DNA of 64,000 bases, from assembly GCF_002866825.1 (NCBI RefSeq), contig NZ_PKUS01000005.1, forward strand, positions 186,001 to 250,000. The letters run 5' to 3'. A program made the translations under genes and the position numbers. This document shows, one piece after another, positions 53,276 to 61,954 of the stretch. A model generated the notes under the pieces. The model was given only the letters and a program-made list of their open reading frames with translations. It searched no databases and had not been told where the DNA came from. Source of the DNA: Pseudohalioglobus lutimaris. GTDB lineage: Bacteria > Pseudomonadota > Gammaproteobacteria > Pseudomonadales > Halieaceae. Positions within the stretch are counted from its first letter, which is position 1, and every line of letters begins with the position of its first letter.

Positions 53276-54253
53276 TCAGGCTGCAGCCGGTCGACTGCCA
53301 TGGTCTGCTATTTCCCGGCTCAGGCCCTCGCCTATATCGTGTGCACCACGCAGGCGTTTGATGCGTTCGAAAAGCACGGCAGCCTGAGGGTAGTACGTAC
53401 GCAGGTATACCAGCCACTGCTTGATAGGATTGCCGACGTAAGCCGCGTCATAGTGCGTCAAGGTGAGTTCGTAGTAGCGCATTAGCAGGGGCAGCACCTG
53501 TGTCCAGGTGAGCGAGGGGACATCCTCTCCAGCATGCGCTGCACGCACCAGGCGCGGCAGGTCTGGCCGGCAGAGCGCGCCCCTGCCCAGCATCAGGTCT
53601 TCACAGCTGCTCACCTGTCGGCAGCGCAAGGCATCATCAGTGCTCCAGATTTCCCCGTTTGCTATCAGCGGTATGTCCACGACCTCCCGGGCCCTGGCGA
53701 TCTCCTCCCAGTAGGCCGGGGGGCGGTAGCCGTGGCGCTTGGTGCGCGCGTGAATGGTGAGTTCGGTTGCGCCCGCTGCGGCTATGCCCTGTACGATCTC
53801 CAGAAACTGCTCGTGGTGCTCATAGCCCAGCCTGGTCTTCACGGTAACAGGTACTTCAGCGGGCACCGCTGCGCGCACGGCGGCGGTAATCGCGGCTACA
53901 CGCTCAGGTTGGCGCAGTATGATGGACCCGCCGTCTGACTTGTTCACTGTCCTGGCCGGGCAGCCAAAGTTCAGGTCGATGCCCGGTGCGCCCAGCTCTG
54001 CAGCGCGGGCAGCGTTTTCAGCGAGTACACCGGGCTGGCCGCCAAGTAGTTGCAGGTACACGGGCACACCGGAAACGGTGTTTCCACCGTTGTGCAGTTC
54101 CGGGCACAACCGATAGAACACTCTGGGCGGCAACAGGCGTTCACTGACCCGTACAAACTCCGTGACGCAACGATCCAGCCCGCCCAGTGATGTGAGCAGC
54201 TCGCGCATGGTGTGGTCGACAACTCCCTCCATGGGGGCAAGTAAAAGGCGCAT
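53276..54253 (-). CDS. dusC: tRNA-dihydrouridine(16) synthase DusC
   Basis: A 325-residue flavin enzyme reducing uridine to dihydrouridine in tRNA. The N-terminal LLLAPMEGVVDHTMRELLT, the catalytic cysteine in LNFGCPARTVNKSDGGS, the NGEIW region and GRGALCRPDLP fit the DusC group, the C-terminal domain being shorter than in DusB. The gene is a single transcription unit on the minus strand, upstream of the oad operon. No strong ribosome binding site is apparent. Confidence 0.88.
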   Translation of the reverse strand: MRLLLAPMEGVVDHTMRELLTSLGGLDRCVTEFVRVSERLLPPRVFYRLCPELHNGGNTVSGVPVYLQLLGGQPGVLAENAARAAELGAPGIDLNFGCPARTVNKSDGGSIILRQPERVAAITAAVRAAVPAEVPVTVKTRLGYEHHEQFLEIVQGIAAAGATELTIHARTKRHGYRPPAYWEEIARAREVVDIPLIANGEIWSTDDALRCRQVSSCEDLMLGRGALCRPDLPRLVRAAHAGEDVPSLTWTQVLPLLMRYYELTLTHYDAAYVGNPIKQWLVYLRTYYPQAAVLFERIKRLRGAHDIGEGLSREIADHGSRPAAA

Positions 54254-54428
54254 GTGTCCGGGTTTTTACGGTCATTCAGGGGAAGAAGTCGCGGATTATA
54301 CGCCAGCTGCCGCAGCAGGCACAGCGACTCCCGCGTACTGGCGATGGCACTAGTTCATCAGCTGCTTTATAGTTGGGTTTTCCCGTGCTGACGGGGCAGG
54401 CAGTAACGCGGCTGCAGGTAGGAGTGAT

Positions 54429-54674
54429 ATGCAGGGTAACATCATGGCTCAGGGCGTCGAACTCATGATCTACGGTATGGGTACCGTAGTGGTGTTTCTC
54501 GCGCTTCTCGTTGTGGCCACCACCGCCATGTCCGCTTTTGTCGGTCGTTTTTTTGCCGAAGTGCAGCAGCTGCCCAGGGTCAGGCCCGTCCCGGCGCGTG
54601 CGTTGGAGACGGATGACCCGGAACTGGTCGCCGTCATCAGTGCGGCAATTCACCGGCATCGACAAGAGAAGTAG
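54429..54674 (+). CDS. oadG: Oxaloacetate decarboxylase gamma subunit
   Basis: An 81-residue single-span membrane subunit ([26 protein letters not shown]) with a charged tail, as in OadG, which helps assemble the Na+-pumping oxaloacetate decarboxylase and binds zinc. TAGGAG lies close before the ATG. It is followed 41 bases later by oadA and then oadB, the standard order. A TATAGT box at 54368 may be the promoter, though the -35 is poor. Confidence 0.85.
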   Translation: MQGNIMAQGVELMIYGMGTVVVFLALLVVATTAMSAFVGRFFAEVQQLPRVRPVPARALETDDPELVAVISAAIHRHRQEK

Positions 54675-54715
54675 ATTCCGTTCCACCCAGAATATGTGAA
54701 CACGAGGTTTCACCC

Positions 54716-56521
54716 ATGGTCGATAACAAGCGCCCCCTGGGCATTACCGATGTGGTTTTGCGCGATGCATCGCAGTCGCTGCTGGCCACGCGCGTCAGAT
54801 TGGAGGATATGCTGCCGATCGCGGCGAAGTTGGACCAGATTGGCTTTTGGTCTTTGGAGTCCTGGGGTGGCGCCACCTTTGATGCCTGTATCCGCTATCT
54901 CGGGGAAGATCCCTGGGAGCGCATGCGTGAGTTGAAAAAGGCGATGCCCAATACGCCGCAGCAGATGCTGTTCCGCGGTCAGAATATTCTCGGCTATCGT
55001 CACTATGCCGACGACGTGGTGGCAAAGTTTGTGGAGCGCGCCGCCGTCAGCGGTATAGATGTGTTCCGGGTGTTTGATGCCATGAACGACATGCGCAATA
55101 TAGAGGTCGCTCTGCAGGCGGTGAAGCAGGTGGGCAAGCATGCCCAGGGTACGATCTCCTACACCTTGAGCCCGGTGCATAATATCGACTCCTGGGTAGA
55201 GCAGGGCAAGCGCATCGAGGACATGGGTGCAGATTCGATATGCATTAAGGATATGGCCGGTCTGCTGCATCCCTATGACGGGTACGAACTGGTCACTCGC
55301 CTGAAAGCCGCCTGTGCCATCCCCATCCAGTTGCATTGCCATGCCACCACTGGCCTGTCCACGACCACAATTCTCAAGTGTGTGGAGGCCGGTATCGACA
55401 ATGTGGATACCTCCATTTCATCTATGTCCATGACCTACGGTCACTCGCCTACTGAATCGGTGGTGGCGATGCTCGCCGGCACGGACCGGGACACAGGCCT
55501 GGACATTGGCAAGTTGGAGGAAGTGGCATCCTATTTTCGTGCCGTGCGCAAGAAGTACGCAAAATTCGAGGGGGCACTGCGCGGCGTGGATTCAAGGATC
55601 CTGGTAGCGCAGGTACCCGGAGGCATGCTCACCAATATGGAAAGCCAGCTCAAGGAGCAGGGCGCCGCAGACAAGTTGGACGCAGTGCTGGAAGAGATTC
55701 CACGGGTTCGGAAGGACCTGGGGTTTCTCCCCCTGGTCACGCCTACCTCACAGATTGTCGGCACACAATCGGTGATCAATGTGCTGACGGGCGAGCGTTA
55801 CAAATCGATATCCCGTGAGACCGCGGGCGTGCTCAAGGGCGAATACGGCGCCACACCCGCACCGGTTAGCGAAGACCTGCAGTCGCGAGTGCTGGAAGGC
55901 GGCGAGGCTATTACCTGTCGTCCGGCGGACCTGCTGGAGGCGGAGCTGGACCACCTTGCAGATGAGTTGCGCAAGCTGGCCTCAGAGAAGTCCATTACCC
56001 TGACGACCGGGGAGGGAGAGATTGACGATGTGCTGACCTATGCGTTGTTCCCGCAGGTTGGTCTCAAGTTCTTGGAAAACCGCGGAAACCCCGGTGCCTT
56101 TGAACCGGCACCGGGCGATGAGCCAGCTGCGGTGCCGACTCCTGCGGCTTCCGTGGGCGCTGCGCCTGCAGGCGGACCTGAGGTCTACACGGTGAAAGTG
56201 AACGGCAACAGCTACGTCGTGGAGGTCGCCGAGGGAGGCGAGCTTACGGCTATTTCCCCAGCACCGACGGCGGTGCCCGGTGCTGCAGCCGCACCCGCGC
56301 CTTCTGCCGGTGAGCCGCTCAAGGCGCCGCTGGCTGGCAATATCATCAGAATAGAGGTGAGCCCCGGTGACGCGGTCGCCGCAGGTGATGTGGTGTTGAT
56401 CCTTGAAGCCATGAAAATGGAAACGGAAGTGCGCGCCAGCCAGGATGCCAGCATTGTCAGCATTGATGTGAAAGTTGGCGACGCCGTTGCCGTCGGCGAC
56501 ACCCTGGTCACCCTGGGCTGA
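54716..56521 (+). CDS. oadA: Oxaloacetate decarboxylase alpha subunit (carboxyltransferase with biotin domain)
   Basis: A 601-residue carboxyltransferase. The N-terminal DREx-like [13 protein letters not shown] and [15 protein letters not shown] form the HMGL-like domain; a conserved-carboxylase domain follows; a proline/alanine-rich linker (about 460-520) leads to the biotinyl domain with EAMKMETEV, whose Lys is biotinylated. It transfers the carboxyl of oxaloacetate to biotin for decarboxylation by OadB. Spacing to oadB is one base between stop and start. GAGG precedes the ATG. Confidence 0.94.
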   Translation: MVDNKRPLGITDVVLRDASQSLLATRVRLEDMLPIAAKLDQIGFWSLESWGGATFDACIRYLGEDPWERMRELKKAMPNTPQQMLFRGQNILGYRHYADDVVAKFVERAAVSGIDVFRVFDAMNDMRNIEVALQAVKQVGKHAQGTISYTLSPVHNIDSWVEQGKRIEDMGADSICIKDMAGLLHPYDGYELVTRLKAACAIPIQLHCHATTGLSTTTILKCVEAGIDNVDTSISSMSMTYGHSPTESVVAMLAGTDRDTGLDIGKLEEVASYFRAVRKKYAKFEGALRGVDSRILVAQVPGGMLTNMESQLKEQGAADKLDAVLEEIPRVRKDLGFLPLVTPTSQIVGTQSVINVLTGERYKSISRETAGVLKGEYGATPAPVSEDLQSRVLEGGEAITCRPADLLEAELDHLADELRKLASEKSITLTTGEGEIDDVLTYALFPQVGLKFLENRGNPGAFEPAPGDEPAAVPTPAASVGAAPAGGPEVYTVKVNGNSYVVEVAEGGELTAISPAPTAVPGAAAAPAPSAGEPLKAPLAGNIIRIEVSPGDAVAAGDVVLILEAMKMETEVRASQDASIVSIDVKVGDAVAVGDTLVTLG

Positions 56522-56522
56522 T

Positions 56523-57827
56523 ATGGATAACCTGATTACACTGTGGAGCGCCTCCGGGCTGGCCCAGATGACCTTTGGGCAAGCTTTTATGATGCTCATT
56601 GGCCTCGGGCTGCTGTTTCTGGCAATTCGCAAGGGCTTTGAGCCCCTGTTGCTTGTGCCCATAGGTTTCGGCGGTATTCTCGCCAATATCCCGGGGGCCG
56701 GTTTGGCCTACTCAGCGGTGGAGAACGCTGTGCAGGGCGCTGACCCGGCTCAGATTGTCGAGTTGACCCGCCTGTTGGGTATCGTCGCTGTCGACAGTAG
56801 CAAGGAACTGCTTGCCGCATACGCTGCCGTCGACTCGGCCACGCACCTCGCTATTCACCAGTGGGCACTGGATGCCGGTTTCGGCAATGGCATGCTCTAC
56901 AATTTTTATACAGTCTCTATCGCCAGTGGTGTTGCACCACTGGTCATATTCATGGGGGTGGGCGCGATGACGGATTTCGGTCCGCTGTTAGCCAACCCGA
57001 AGACACTGTTCCTGGGTGCTGCCGCCCAGTTTGGTATATTTGCCACGGTGCTCGGTGCCGTGGGCTTGACCTCTGTAGGGCTGATGGACTTCTCTATCGC
57101 CGACGCGGCAGCTATCGGGATTATCGGCGGCGCCGACGGCCCCACCGCGATTTACGTTTCATCCATACTGGCACCTGACCTGCTGGGCGCCATTGCTGTC
57201 GCCGCCTATTCCTATATGGCGCTGGTGCCGATGATACAGCCACCTATCATGCGTGCGCTCACTACCGAGGCGGAGCGCAAGATCGAGATGGTGCAGCTCA
57301 GGCCGGTTTCACGTCGCGAGAAAATTGTCTTTCCACTGGTACTGCTGATCCTCGTGGCGTTGCTGTTACCCGACGCGGCGCCCCTGTTGGGTATGTTCTG
57401 CTTTGGGAATCTGATGAAAGAATGCGGCGTGGTCGACAGGCTCTCTGATACAGCGCAGAACGCCTTGATCAATATCACCACGATATTCCTGGGCCTTTCC
57501 GTAGGTTCAAAGTTGGTGGCCGACAAGTTCCTCGACATCAACACACTGGGTATCCTGGGACTGGGCATTGTCGCTTTCGCCATTGGCACCGCTTCCGGTG
57601 TGCTCATAGCCAAGCTGATGAACCGCTTCGGCAGTACGCCGCTGAATCCGCTCATCGGCTCTGCCGGAGTTTCTGCCGTGCCCATGGCCGCGCGTGTCAG
57701 TAACAAGGTCGGGCTGGAGGCTAATCCGCACAATTTCCTGTTGATGCACGCGATGGGGCCGAATGTCGCCGGTGTGATCGGATCTGCGGTGGCGGCTGGA
57801 GTGATGATCAGCCTGGTCGGTGGTTAG
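56523..57827 (+). CDS. oadB: Oxaloacetate decarboxylase beta subunit (Na+-pumping)
   Basis: A 434-residue membrane protein with about nine or more helices that couples decarboxylation of carboxybiotin to Na+ export. The conserved [21 protein letters not shown] (essential Asp) and the C-terminal [19 protein letters not shown] with [21 protein letters not shown] are standard OadB blocks. The start at 56523 follows the oadA stop by one base. Together with ppc in the window it forms opposite halves of the oxaloacetate/pyruvate node. Confidence 0.94.
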   Translation: MDNLITLWSASGLAQMTFGQAFMMLIGLGLLFLAIRKGFEPLLLVPIGFGGILANIPGAGLAYSAVENAVQGADPAQIVELTRLLGIVAVDSSKELLAAYAAVDSATHLAIHQWALDAGFGNGMLYNFYTVSIASGVAPLVIFMGVGAMTDFGPLLANPKTLFLGAAAQFGIFATVLGAVGLTSVGLMDFSIADAAAIGIIGGADGPTAIYVSSILAPDLLGAIAVAAYSYMALVPMIQPPIMRALTTEAERKIEMVQLRPVSRREKIVFPLVLLILVALLLPDAAPLLGMFCFGNLMKECGVVDRLSDTAQNALINITTIFLGLSVGSKLVADKFLDINTLGILGLGIVAFAIGTASGVLIAKLMNRFGSTPLNPLIGSAGVSAVPMAARVSNKVGLEANPHNFLLMHAMGPNVAGVIGSAVAAGVMISLVGG

Positions 57828-58070
57828 CGCAGGCCAAAGGTCTTCGAATTACACTGATAGGTCCCCCTGTTAACTTCAGGAGGTCCTTTGCAAGCGCACT
57901 GTTTTGGAAGCCATCAGGCCACGTGTTTAGCGCAGCTGGGTTTTCAGGGGACTTCCGCGAGGACTGTCTGAGGCGTTTATAGGTTGCGTTCAGCAACCTA
58001 TGCCGAGTTCCGCAGCGGCCTGGAAACCCAGCGGAGCATGTGGCCGCTTACAAAGCAGAGCGCTTGCAAA
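57828..58070. other. Intergenic region carrying a large imperfect palindrome
   Basis: This 243-base stretch contains no credible gene. Two arms, 57882-57987 and 57993-58075, are imperfect inverted copies of each other. The outermost 16 bases GGTCCTTTGCAAGCGC (57882-57897) are perfectly repeated in reverse as GCGCTTGCAAAGGACC (58060-58075), and at the centre ATAGGTTGC (57979-57987) and GCAACCTAT (57993-58001) flank a five-base GTTCA loop. Between them GGCCACGTG-like and GCTGGGTTTTCAGG-like blocks also match. The right arm shares sequence with the 50-bp repeat unit that follows. Confidence 0.8.
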
Positions 58071-58640
58071 GGACCGGCTGCGTTTCGCGGCGGCCCGACA
58101 TTCAGCGGAGCAGCTGTACAGGACCGGCTGCGTTTCGCGGCGGCCCGACATTCAGCGGAGCAGCTGTACAGGACCGGCTGCGTTTCGCGGCGGCCCGACA
58201 TTCAGCGGAGCAGCTGTACAGGACCGGCTGCGTTTCGCGGCGGCCCGACATTCAGCGGAGCAGCTGTACAGGACCGGCTGCGTTTCGCGGCGGCCCGACA
58301 TTCAGCGGAGCAGCTGTACAGGACCGGCTGCGTTTCGCGGCGGCCCGACATTCAGCGGAGCAGCTGTACAGGACCGGCTGCGTTTCGCGGCGGCCCGACA
58401 TTCAGCGGAGCAGCTGTACAGGACCGGCTGCGTTTCGCGGCGGCCCGACATTCAGCGGAGCAGCTGTACAGGACCGGCTGCGTTTCGCGGCGGCCCGACA
58501 TTCAGCGGAGCAGCTGTACAGGACCGGCTGCGTTTCGCGGCGGCCCGACATTCAGCGGAGCAGCTGTACAGGACCGGCTGCGTTTCGCGGCGGCCCGACA
58601 TTCAGCGGAGCAGATGTACAGGCCCGGCTGCGTTTCGCAG
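58071..58640. repeat. 50-bp tandem repeat array (11 copies plus a partial)
   Basis: Unit starts lie at 58071 and every 50 bases to 58571, then a 20-base partial unit (58621-58640). The first ten copies are identical; the eleventh has one change (CAGATGTACA for CAGCTGTACA) and the partial one starts GGCCCGG. Each unit can form a hairpin (GCTGCG-TTT-CGCGGC) and holds the palindromes CAGCTG and TGTACA. A diverged copy is recognisable at about 58001-58045. The array ends four bases before the stop of the SnoaL-like gene on the other strand. It has no spacers and is not a CRISPR. Confidence 0.95.
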
Positions 58641-58643
58641 ACG

Positions 58644-59177
58644 TTATCGTTCACCCCATTTTAACAATTTGAAGAAATCATAGGAAGGATCGTCCAGGCC
58701 GGGTTTGCCGATATGCGAACCCTGCACCAGCGGGTGGTCCAGTTGCACCGTAGAGGGGTTGTTCACCGTTGCCCAGTCTGCCACCACCGCGCGTGCCGAA
58801 TACTTCCATACACCCTCGCGTTTTTCATAGCGGTCAAAGTAGCGTCCACCAATCAGCAGGTCCATGGGTTCTGCGTCGGTTCGTATCCTGTGGAATGCCA
58901 ATACGTAAATCTCGCCTTCTGCGTAATCGCCATCAAGAGCGAGATTAATGTTGGTGACATTGTGATGGAGAATCTCCATCGGCGCCTGTATCTGTGGGAG
59001 CTGGTCTATGAATTCCATTGCCAGCCCCTTGAAAAAACCGCCGTGGTCATCTGTCGCGTCGGGGTGATAGAGTTGTCTCAGCTTATCCAGGTCATGACGA
59101 TCCGATGCGTTGCAGTAGGCATAAACCAGATCGGTGATGTCCTGCTTGTCGAGCAGGGCTTGCAGTCTTGCGTCCAT
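58644..59177 (-). CDS. SnoaL-like (NTF2-fold) protein
   Basis: A 177-residue protein of the NTF2-like superfamily, SnoaL_4 type. The helical N-terminus ALLDKQDITDLVYAYCNASDRHDLDKLRQLYHPDATDDHGGF, then MEILHHNVTNINLALDGDYAEGEIYVLAFHR, is characteristic. Members are dehydratases, ring-hydroxylating dioxygenase beta-like subunits or proteins of unknown role. It begins one base after pdxJ ends and is the last gene of the minus-strand operon. The 50-bp repeat array begins just beyond its stop, so its transcript probably carries the array in its 3' end. Confidence 0.84.
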   Translation of the reverse strand: MDARLQALLDKQDITDLVYAYCNASDRHDLDKLRQLYHPDATDDHGGFFKGLAMEFIDQLPQIQAPMEILHHNVTNINLALDGDYAEGEIYVLAFHRIRTDAEPMDLLIGGRYFDRYEKREGVWKYSARAVVADWATVNNPSTVQLDHPLVQGSHIGKPGLDDPSYDFFKLLKWGER

Positions 59178-59178
59178 T

Positions 59179-59940
59179 TTATTTTCCCAGTGCAGCCTGA
59201 TAGGCGTTGACGGCGTTTGCCAGGCCCATGCGAATCGCGTCCACCGTCAGTGCATGGCCAATGGACACTTCCAACAGGCCCGGAAGTGAAGCGAAGCGAG
59301 GCAGGTTGTCCAGATCAAGGTCGTGACCGGCATTCACGCCAAGGCCAACTTCCGCCGCAACCTCTGCGGCGTTGACAAACTGCTGGAACACGGCGTCCAC
59401 TTTTTGTCCTGTTCTGTAGGCCTGGGCGTAGGATTCTGTGTACAGCTCGATGCGATCGGTTCCCGTTTGTGCTGCCAGGCGAATCTGTTGTGGGTCCGGA
59501 TCCATAAACAGGCTTGTGCGAATACCCAGGGACCGTAATTCTTCCACCAATGGCGCTACGCGATCCCCATCCCGTCGCAGGTCGAAGCCATGGTCAGAGG
59601 TGAGCTGCCCGTCTGTGTCCGGCACCAGAGTGCATTGCGCTGGGCGGATTTCGCGCACCAGGTTCATGAAACCGGGATAGTCGCCAACACCCGGGCGCTC
59701 GCTCTTGCGTGCAGAGGTGAAAGGGTTTCCCTCGATATTGAACTCCACCTTCAGCATGGCGGCGAGATCAAAGCAGTCACTGGCGCGGATGTGGCGTTGG
59801 TCTGGTCTTGGGTGAACAGTTATACCGTCGGCGCCGGCGTCTATGCACAGCTGTGCGTGTGCCGGGACACTGGGGTTGGTGGTATCCCGAGAATTGCGAA
59901 TCAGTGCGATTTTATTCAGGTTGACCGAGAGCGCGATCAT
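59179..59940 (-). CDS. pdxJ: Pyridoxine 5'-phosphate synthase
   Basis: A 253-residue TIM-barrel enzyme that condenses 3-amino-2-oxopropyl phosphate with deoxyxylulose 5-phosphate to make pyridoxine phosphate. Signature blocks are LSVNLNKIALIRNSRDTTNPSVPAHAQL, GADGITVHPRPDQRHI and GLGVNAGHDLDLDNLP. The start overlaps the stop of the upstream cyclophilin gene as ATGA. It supplies vitamin B6. No other pdx gene is adjacent. Confidence 0.92.
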   Translation of the reverse strand: MIALSVNLNKIALIRNSRDTTNPSVPAHAQLCIDAGADGITVHPRPDQRHIRASDCFDLAAMLKVEFNIEGNPFTSARKSERPGVGDYPGFMNLVREIRPAQCTLVPDTDGQLTSDHGFDLRRDGDRVAPLVEELRSLGIRTSLFMDPDPQQIRLAAQTGTDRIELYTESYAQAYRTGQKVDAVFQQFVNAAEVAAEVGLGVNAGHDLDLDNLPRFASLPGLLEVSIGHALTVDAIRMGLANAVNAYQAALGK

Positions 59941-60509
59941 AGCAGTGACTGGCGGGTCACCTCGAGAATGGTAATCGGCTGCAGCGGCACATTCTGGTGG
60001 CCACCCACATTGCCGGTGGGCGCGGTGACGATATAGTCGACCACGCTCATGCCTTCTATCACTTCGCCAAAAACGGTGTACCCGGGCTGGCCTGGTGACC
60101 AGTCAAGGCGCAGGTTATTGCGCACGTTGATAAAAAACTGGGAGGTGGCGGAGTCGGGGTCATTGGTTCGCGCCATGGCCACGGTACCGCGGGTATTGTG
60201 CAGGCGGTTGTTTGACTCGCTGGCAACCGGTTCACGGGTTTCTTTCTCGCTCATATCCGGCAGGAAGCCACCGCCCTGGACCATAAAGTCGGGAATGACG
60301 CGATGGAAGATGGTGCCGTTATAAAAGCCCGCATCCACATAGGCGAGGAAGTTGTCTACCGTGGCGGGTGCCTTGTCCCGGAAGAGTCGCAGGGTGATGC
60401 TTCCGTCTGACGTTTTCAATGTAACCAGCGGATTGGGTGCATGGCTCTCTTCTGCCAGAGACAGTGTTGAAATCAGGCAGGTCAGGGTGAAAAACAGGGT
60501 ACGTAACAT
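59937..60509 (-). CDS. Periplasmic cyclophilin-type peptidyl-prolyl isomerase
   Basis: A 190-residue PPIase with an N-terminal signal (MLRTLFFTLTCLISTLSLAEE) and the cyclophilin core NGTIFHRVIPDFMVQGGGF, then ARTNDPDSATSQFFINVRNNLRLDWSPGQPGYTVFGEVIEGMSVVD. It catalyses proline isomerisation during folding of exported proteins. GGAGATACCC gives a good ribosome binding site. It is translationally linked to pdxJ by a four-base overlap, an arrangement without obvious metabolic logic. Confidence 0.9.
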   Translation of the reverse strand: MLRTLFFTLTCLISTLSLAEESHAPNPLVTLKTSDGSITLRLFRDKAPATVDNFLAYVDAGFYNGTIFHRVIPDFMVQGGGFLPDMSEKETREPVASESNNRLHNTRGTVAMARTNDPDSATSQFFINVRNNLRLDWSPGQPGYTVFGEVIEGMSVVDYIVTAPTGNVGGHQNVPLQPITILEVTRQSLL

Positions 60510-60519
60510 GGGTATCTCC

Positions 60520-61191
60520 TCAGGCCCAGCTGGAGCTTTTACGGCGCTTGGGCCACAGCCTAGGGACCACTAGTGTAATGATGACGCCCAGCAGGACTGC
60601 CAGCGCGCCGTTAAGAAAATCTTCGCTTTCCAGCTTATCCCCAAGGCGCGCATTCTCCGCCTCCAGCATGTCCACCTCGGATCGCAGGTGCTCGGTTTCC
60701 TGTACCAGCCTGCGATTATCGGTGTCCAGTTTCACCGCTTTGCCAGAAATCTTTTTCAAGTCTGCCAGTTCCCTGGAAACGCTGTCCAGTTCTGAACCCG
60801 TGGTGTTCGCCTTGCTGGCCAACTGGCTTTTTTCTGTCTGCAGGGCTGACAACTGTGCGCTTAGTTGCTTGTTTTTCGTCGAAAGCTGTTCCGCACGCGC
60901 CTCTGCTGCGGGCAGCTTGACCTGTGCCGGTGCGGTAGCGGTGAGGAATTCGGTCGTGACCCACCCGGTGGTGCCGCGGCTGGTGGTAACCTCTGCCCAT
61001 TTGCCATCACCGCTGGTGCGGGCAACGTCCAGGCGGGCTCCAGGTTTGAGCTTACCGGCCCAGCGGTACTCCTTACCAGGCCCGGTGTGCAGCACCACAA
61101 ACACTTCGTCGCTGATATAACGCACATCCTGAGCCGCGGCGGGCAGTGCCACGCATAGTGAAAAAAGAAATATTTTAATAAAACGCAACAC
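60520..61191 (-). CDS. Membrane-anchored SH3-domain protein (TIGR04211/YgiM-like)
   Basis: A 223-residue protein with a signal peptide (FIKIFLFSLCVALPAAA), a bacterial SH3 domain at about residues 20-85 (YISDEVFVVLHTGPGKEYRWAGKLKPGARLDV...GWVTTEFL), a coiled-coil stretch (about 95-190) and a C-terminal transmembrane helix (FLNGALAVLLGVIITLVVPRLW) with a basic tail. It resembles YgiM and TIGR04211 proteins of unknown function, thought to act at the envelope. The start is GTG at 61191. It heads the operon with cyclophilin, pdxJ and the SnoaL-like gene. Confidence 0.86.
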   Translation of the reverse strand: MLRFIKIFLFSLCVALPAAAQDVRYISDEVFVVLHTGPGKEYRWAGKLKPGARLDVARTSGDGKWAEVTTSRGTTGWVTTEFLTATAPAQVKLPAAEARAEQLSTKNKQLSAQLSALQTEKSQLASKANTTGSELDSVSRELADLKKISGKAVKLDTDNRRLVQETEHLRSEVDMLEAENARLGDKLESEDFLNGALAVLLGVIITLVVPRLWPKRRKSSSWA

Positions 61192-61275
61192 AACCGGTTT
61201 CCTTGTCAGCGTAACGAAAAGCGGCGCTAGTTTACCGCCGATACATCGAGATTTGTAGGCACTCGCCGCGGCGAC

Positions 61276-61860
61276 CTAGCCCTGCGGGTTCTCTTCTTTC
61301 AGGTGAGGGCTTATTAGCAGTGCCGTCAGCACGGTCAGGGCAAGGGTAAAGCCAATGGCAGAATAGAGTTTATAGCTGACCCAGGTGGCCTCGGAAAAAC
61401 CATAGGCAACCACCAGGTTGAGTGCGCCTACGATGGCAAAGTTGCTTACCCAGAGCAGGTTTAGCCTGGTCCAGACAGGCTTGGGCAGGCGAATCTGGCT
61501 GCCCAGCGTCCGCTCCATCAGGTTCTTTTCGCCGATGAACTGTGAGGCACCAAAAGCAATAGCCAGTGCCCAGTTAAAAATGGTCGGCTTCCACTGGATG
61601 AACAGTTCATTGCGCAGAATTAATGTAGCGCCGCCGAAAACGCACACGGCCAGCAGCATCCACACGGCGCGTTTCTCAAATTCGCGGGTAATTGCATAGG
61701 TTAGGGCCACCTGGACCAGCGTGGCGGCCATTAATACAGCAGTGGCCGAGTATATGCCGTCAAAGGTGTAGCGCCAGTCGCCCAGCGACACTGCCTCGCC
61801 GTTGAGCTGGTAGACGATAAAAAACAGGGCGATAGGGACGAATTCTGCCAGTTGCTTCAT
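61276..61860 (-). CDS. yciB: Inner-membrane-spanning septation protein YciB
   Basis: A 194-residue protein with about five membrane helices, starting MKQLAEFVPIALFFIVYQL, with the family block IQWKPTIFNWALAIAFGASQFIGEKNLMERTLG. YciB interacts with cell-division and envelope proteins in E. coli. The start at 61860 is chosen because the upstream extension (66 residues) is Ser/Arg-rich and unlike the family. It diverges from the PHP gene across 94 bp. Confidence 0.88.
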   Translation of the reverse strand: MKQLAEFVPIALFFIVYQLNGEAVSLGDWRYTFDGIYSATAVLMAATLVQVALTYAITREFEKRAVWMLLAVCVFGGATLILRNELFIQWKPTIFNWALAIAFGASQFIGEKNLMERTLGSQIRLPKPVWTRLNLLWVSNFAIVGALNLVVAYGFSEATWVSYKLYSAIGFTLALTVLTALLISPHLKEENPQG

Positions 61861-61875
61861 GGTGTGCCGGGTACC

Positions 61876-61905
61876 TTGCCTGTTATCATTGGGGTCTTCT
61901 TTAAT
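61876..61905 (+). promoter_or_regulatory. Possible promoter of the PHP-yciO-scpA operon
   Basis: TTGCCT (61876-61881) and TTTAAT (61900-61905) have an 18-bp spacer in the 94-bp gap to yciB. It overlaps the ATG at 61904, which supports the downstream GTG (61955) as the real start of the PHP gene. Confidence 0.35.
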
Positions 61906-61954
61906 GCTCCCGCGGACGCCTTTAGTGGTTCCGGGGTCGCCAAGTGTAAAGATT

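Noticed and set aside
57870-57900. Terminator after oadB
   Set aside because: GGTCCCCCTG and CAGGAGGTCC pair with two mismatches and lack a T-tract; the sequence is better explained as the outer arm of the palindrome.
58071-58640. CRISPR array
   Set aside because: Units are contiguous and identical with no unique spacers and no cas genes in the window.
57984-58683. Three long forward frames (about 210-227 codons each) over the repeat array
   Set aside because: They are the same 50-base unit read in three phases (50 is not a multiple of three), with no ribosome binding site and no conserved protein signature.
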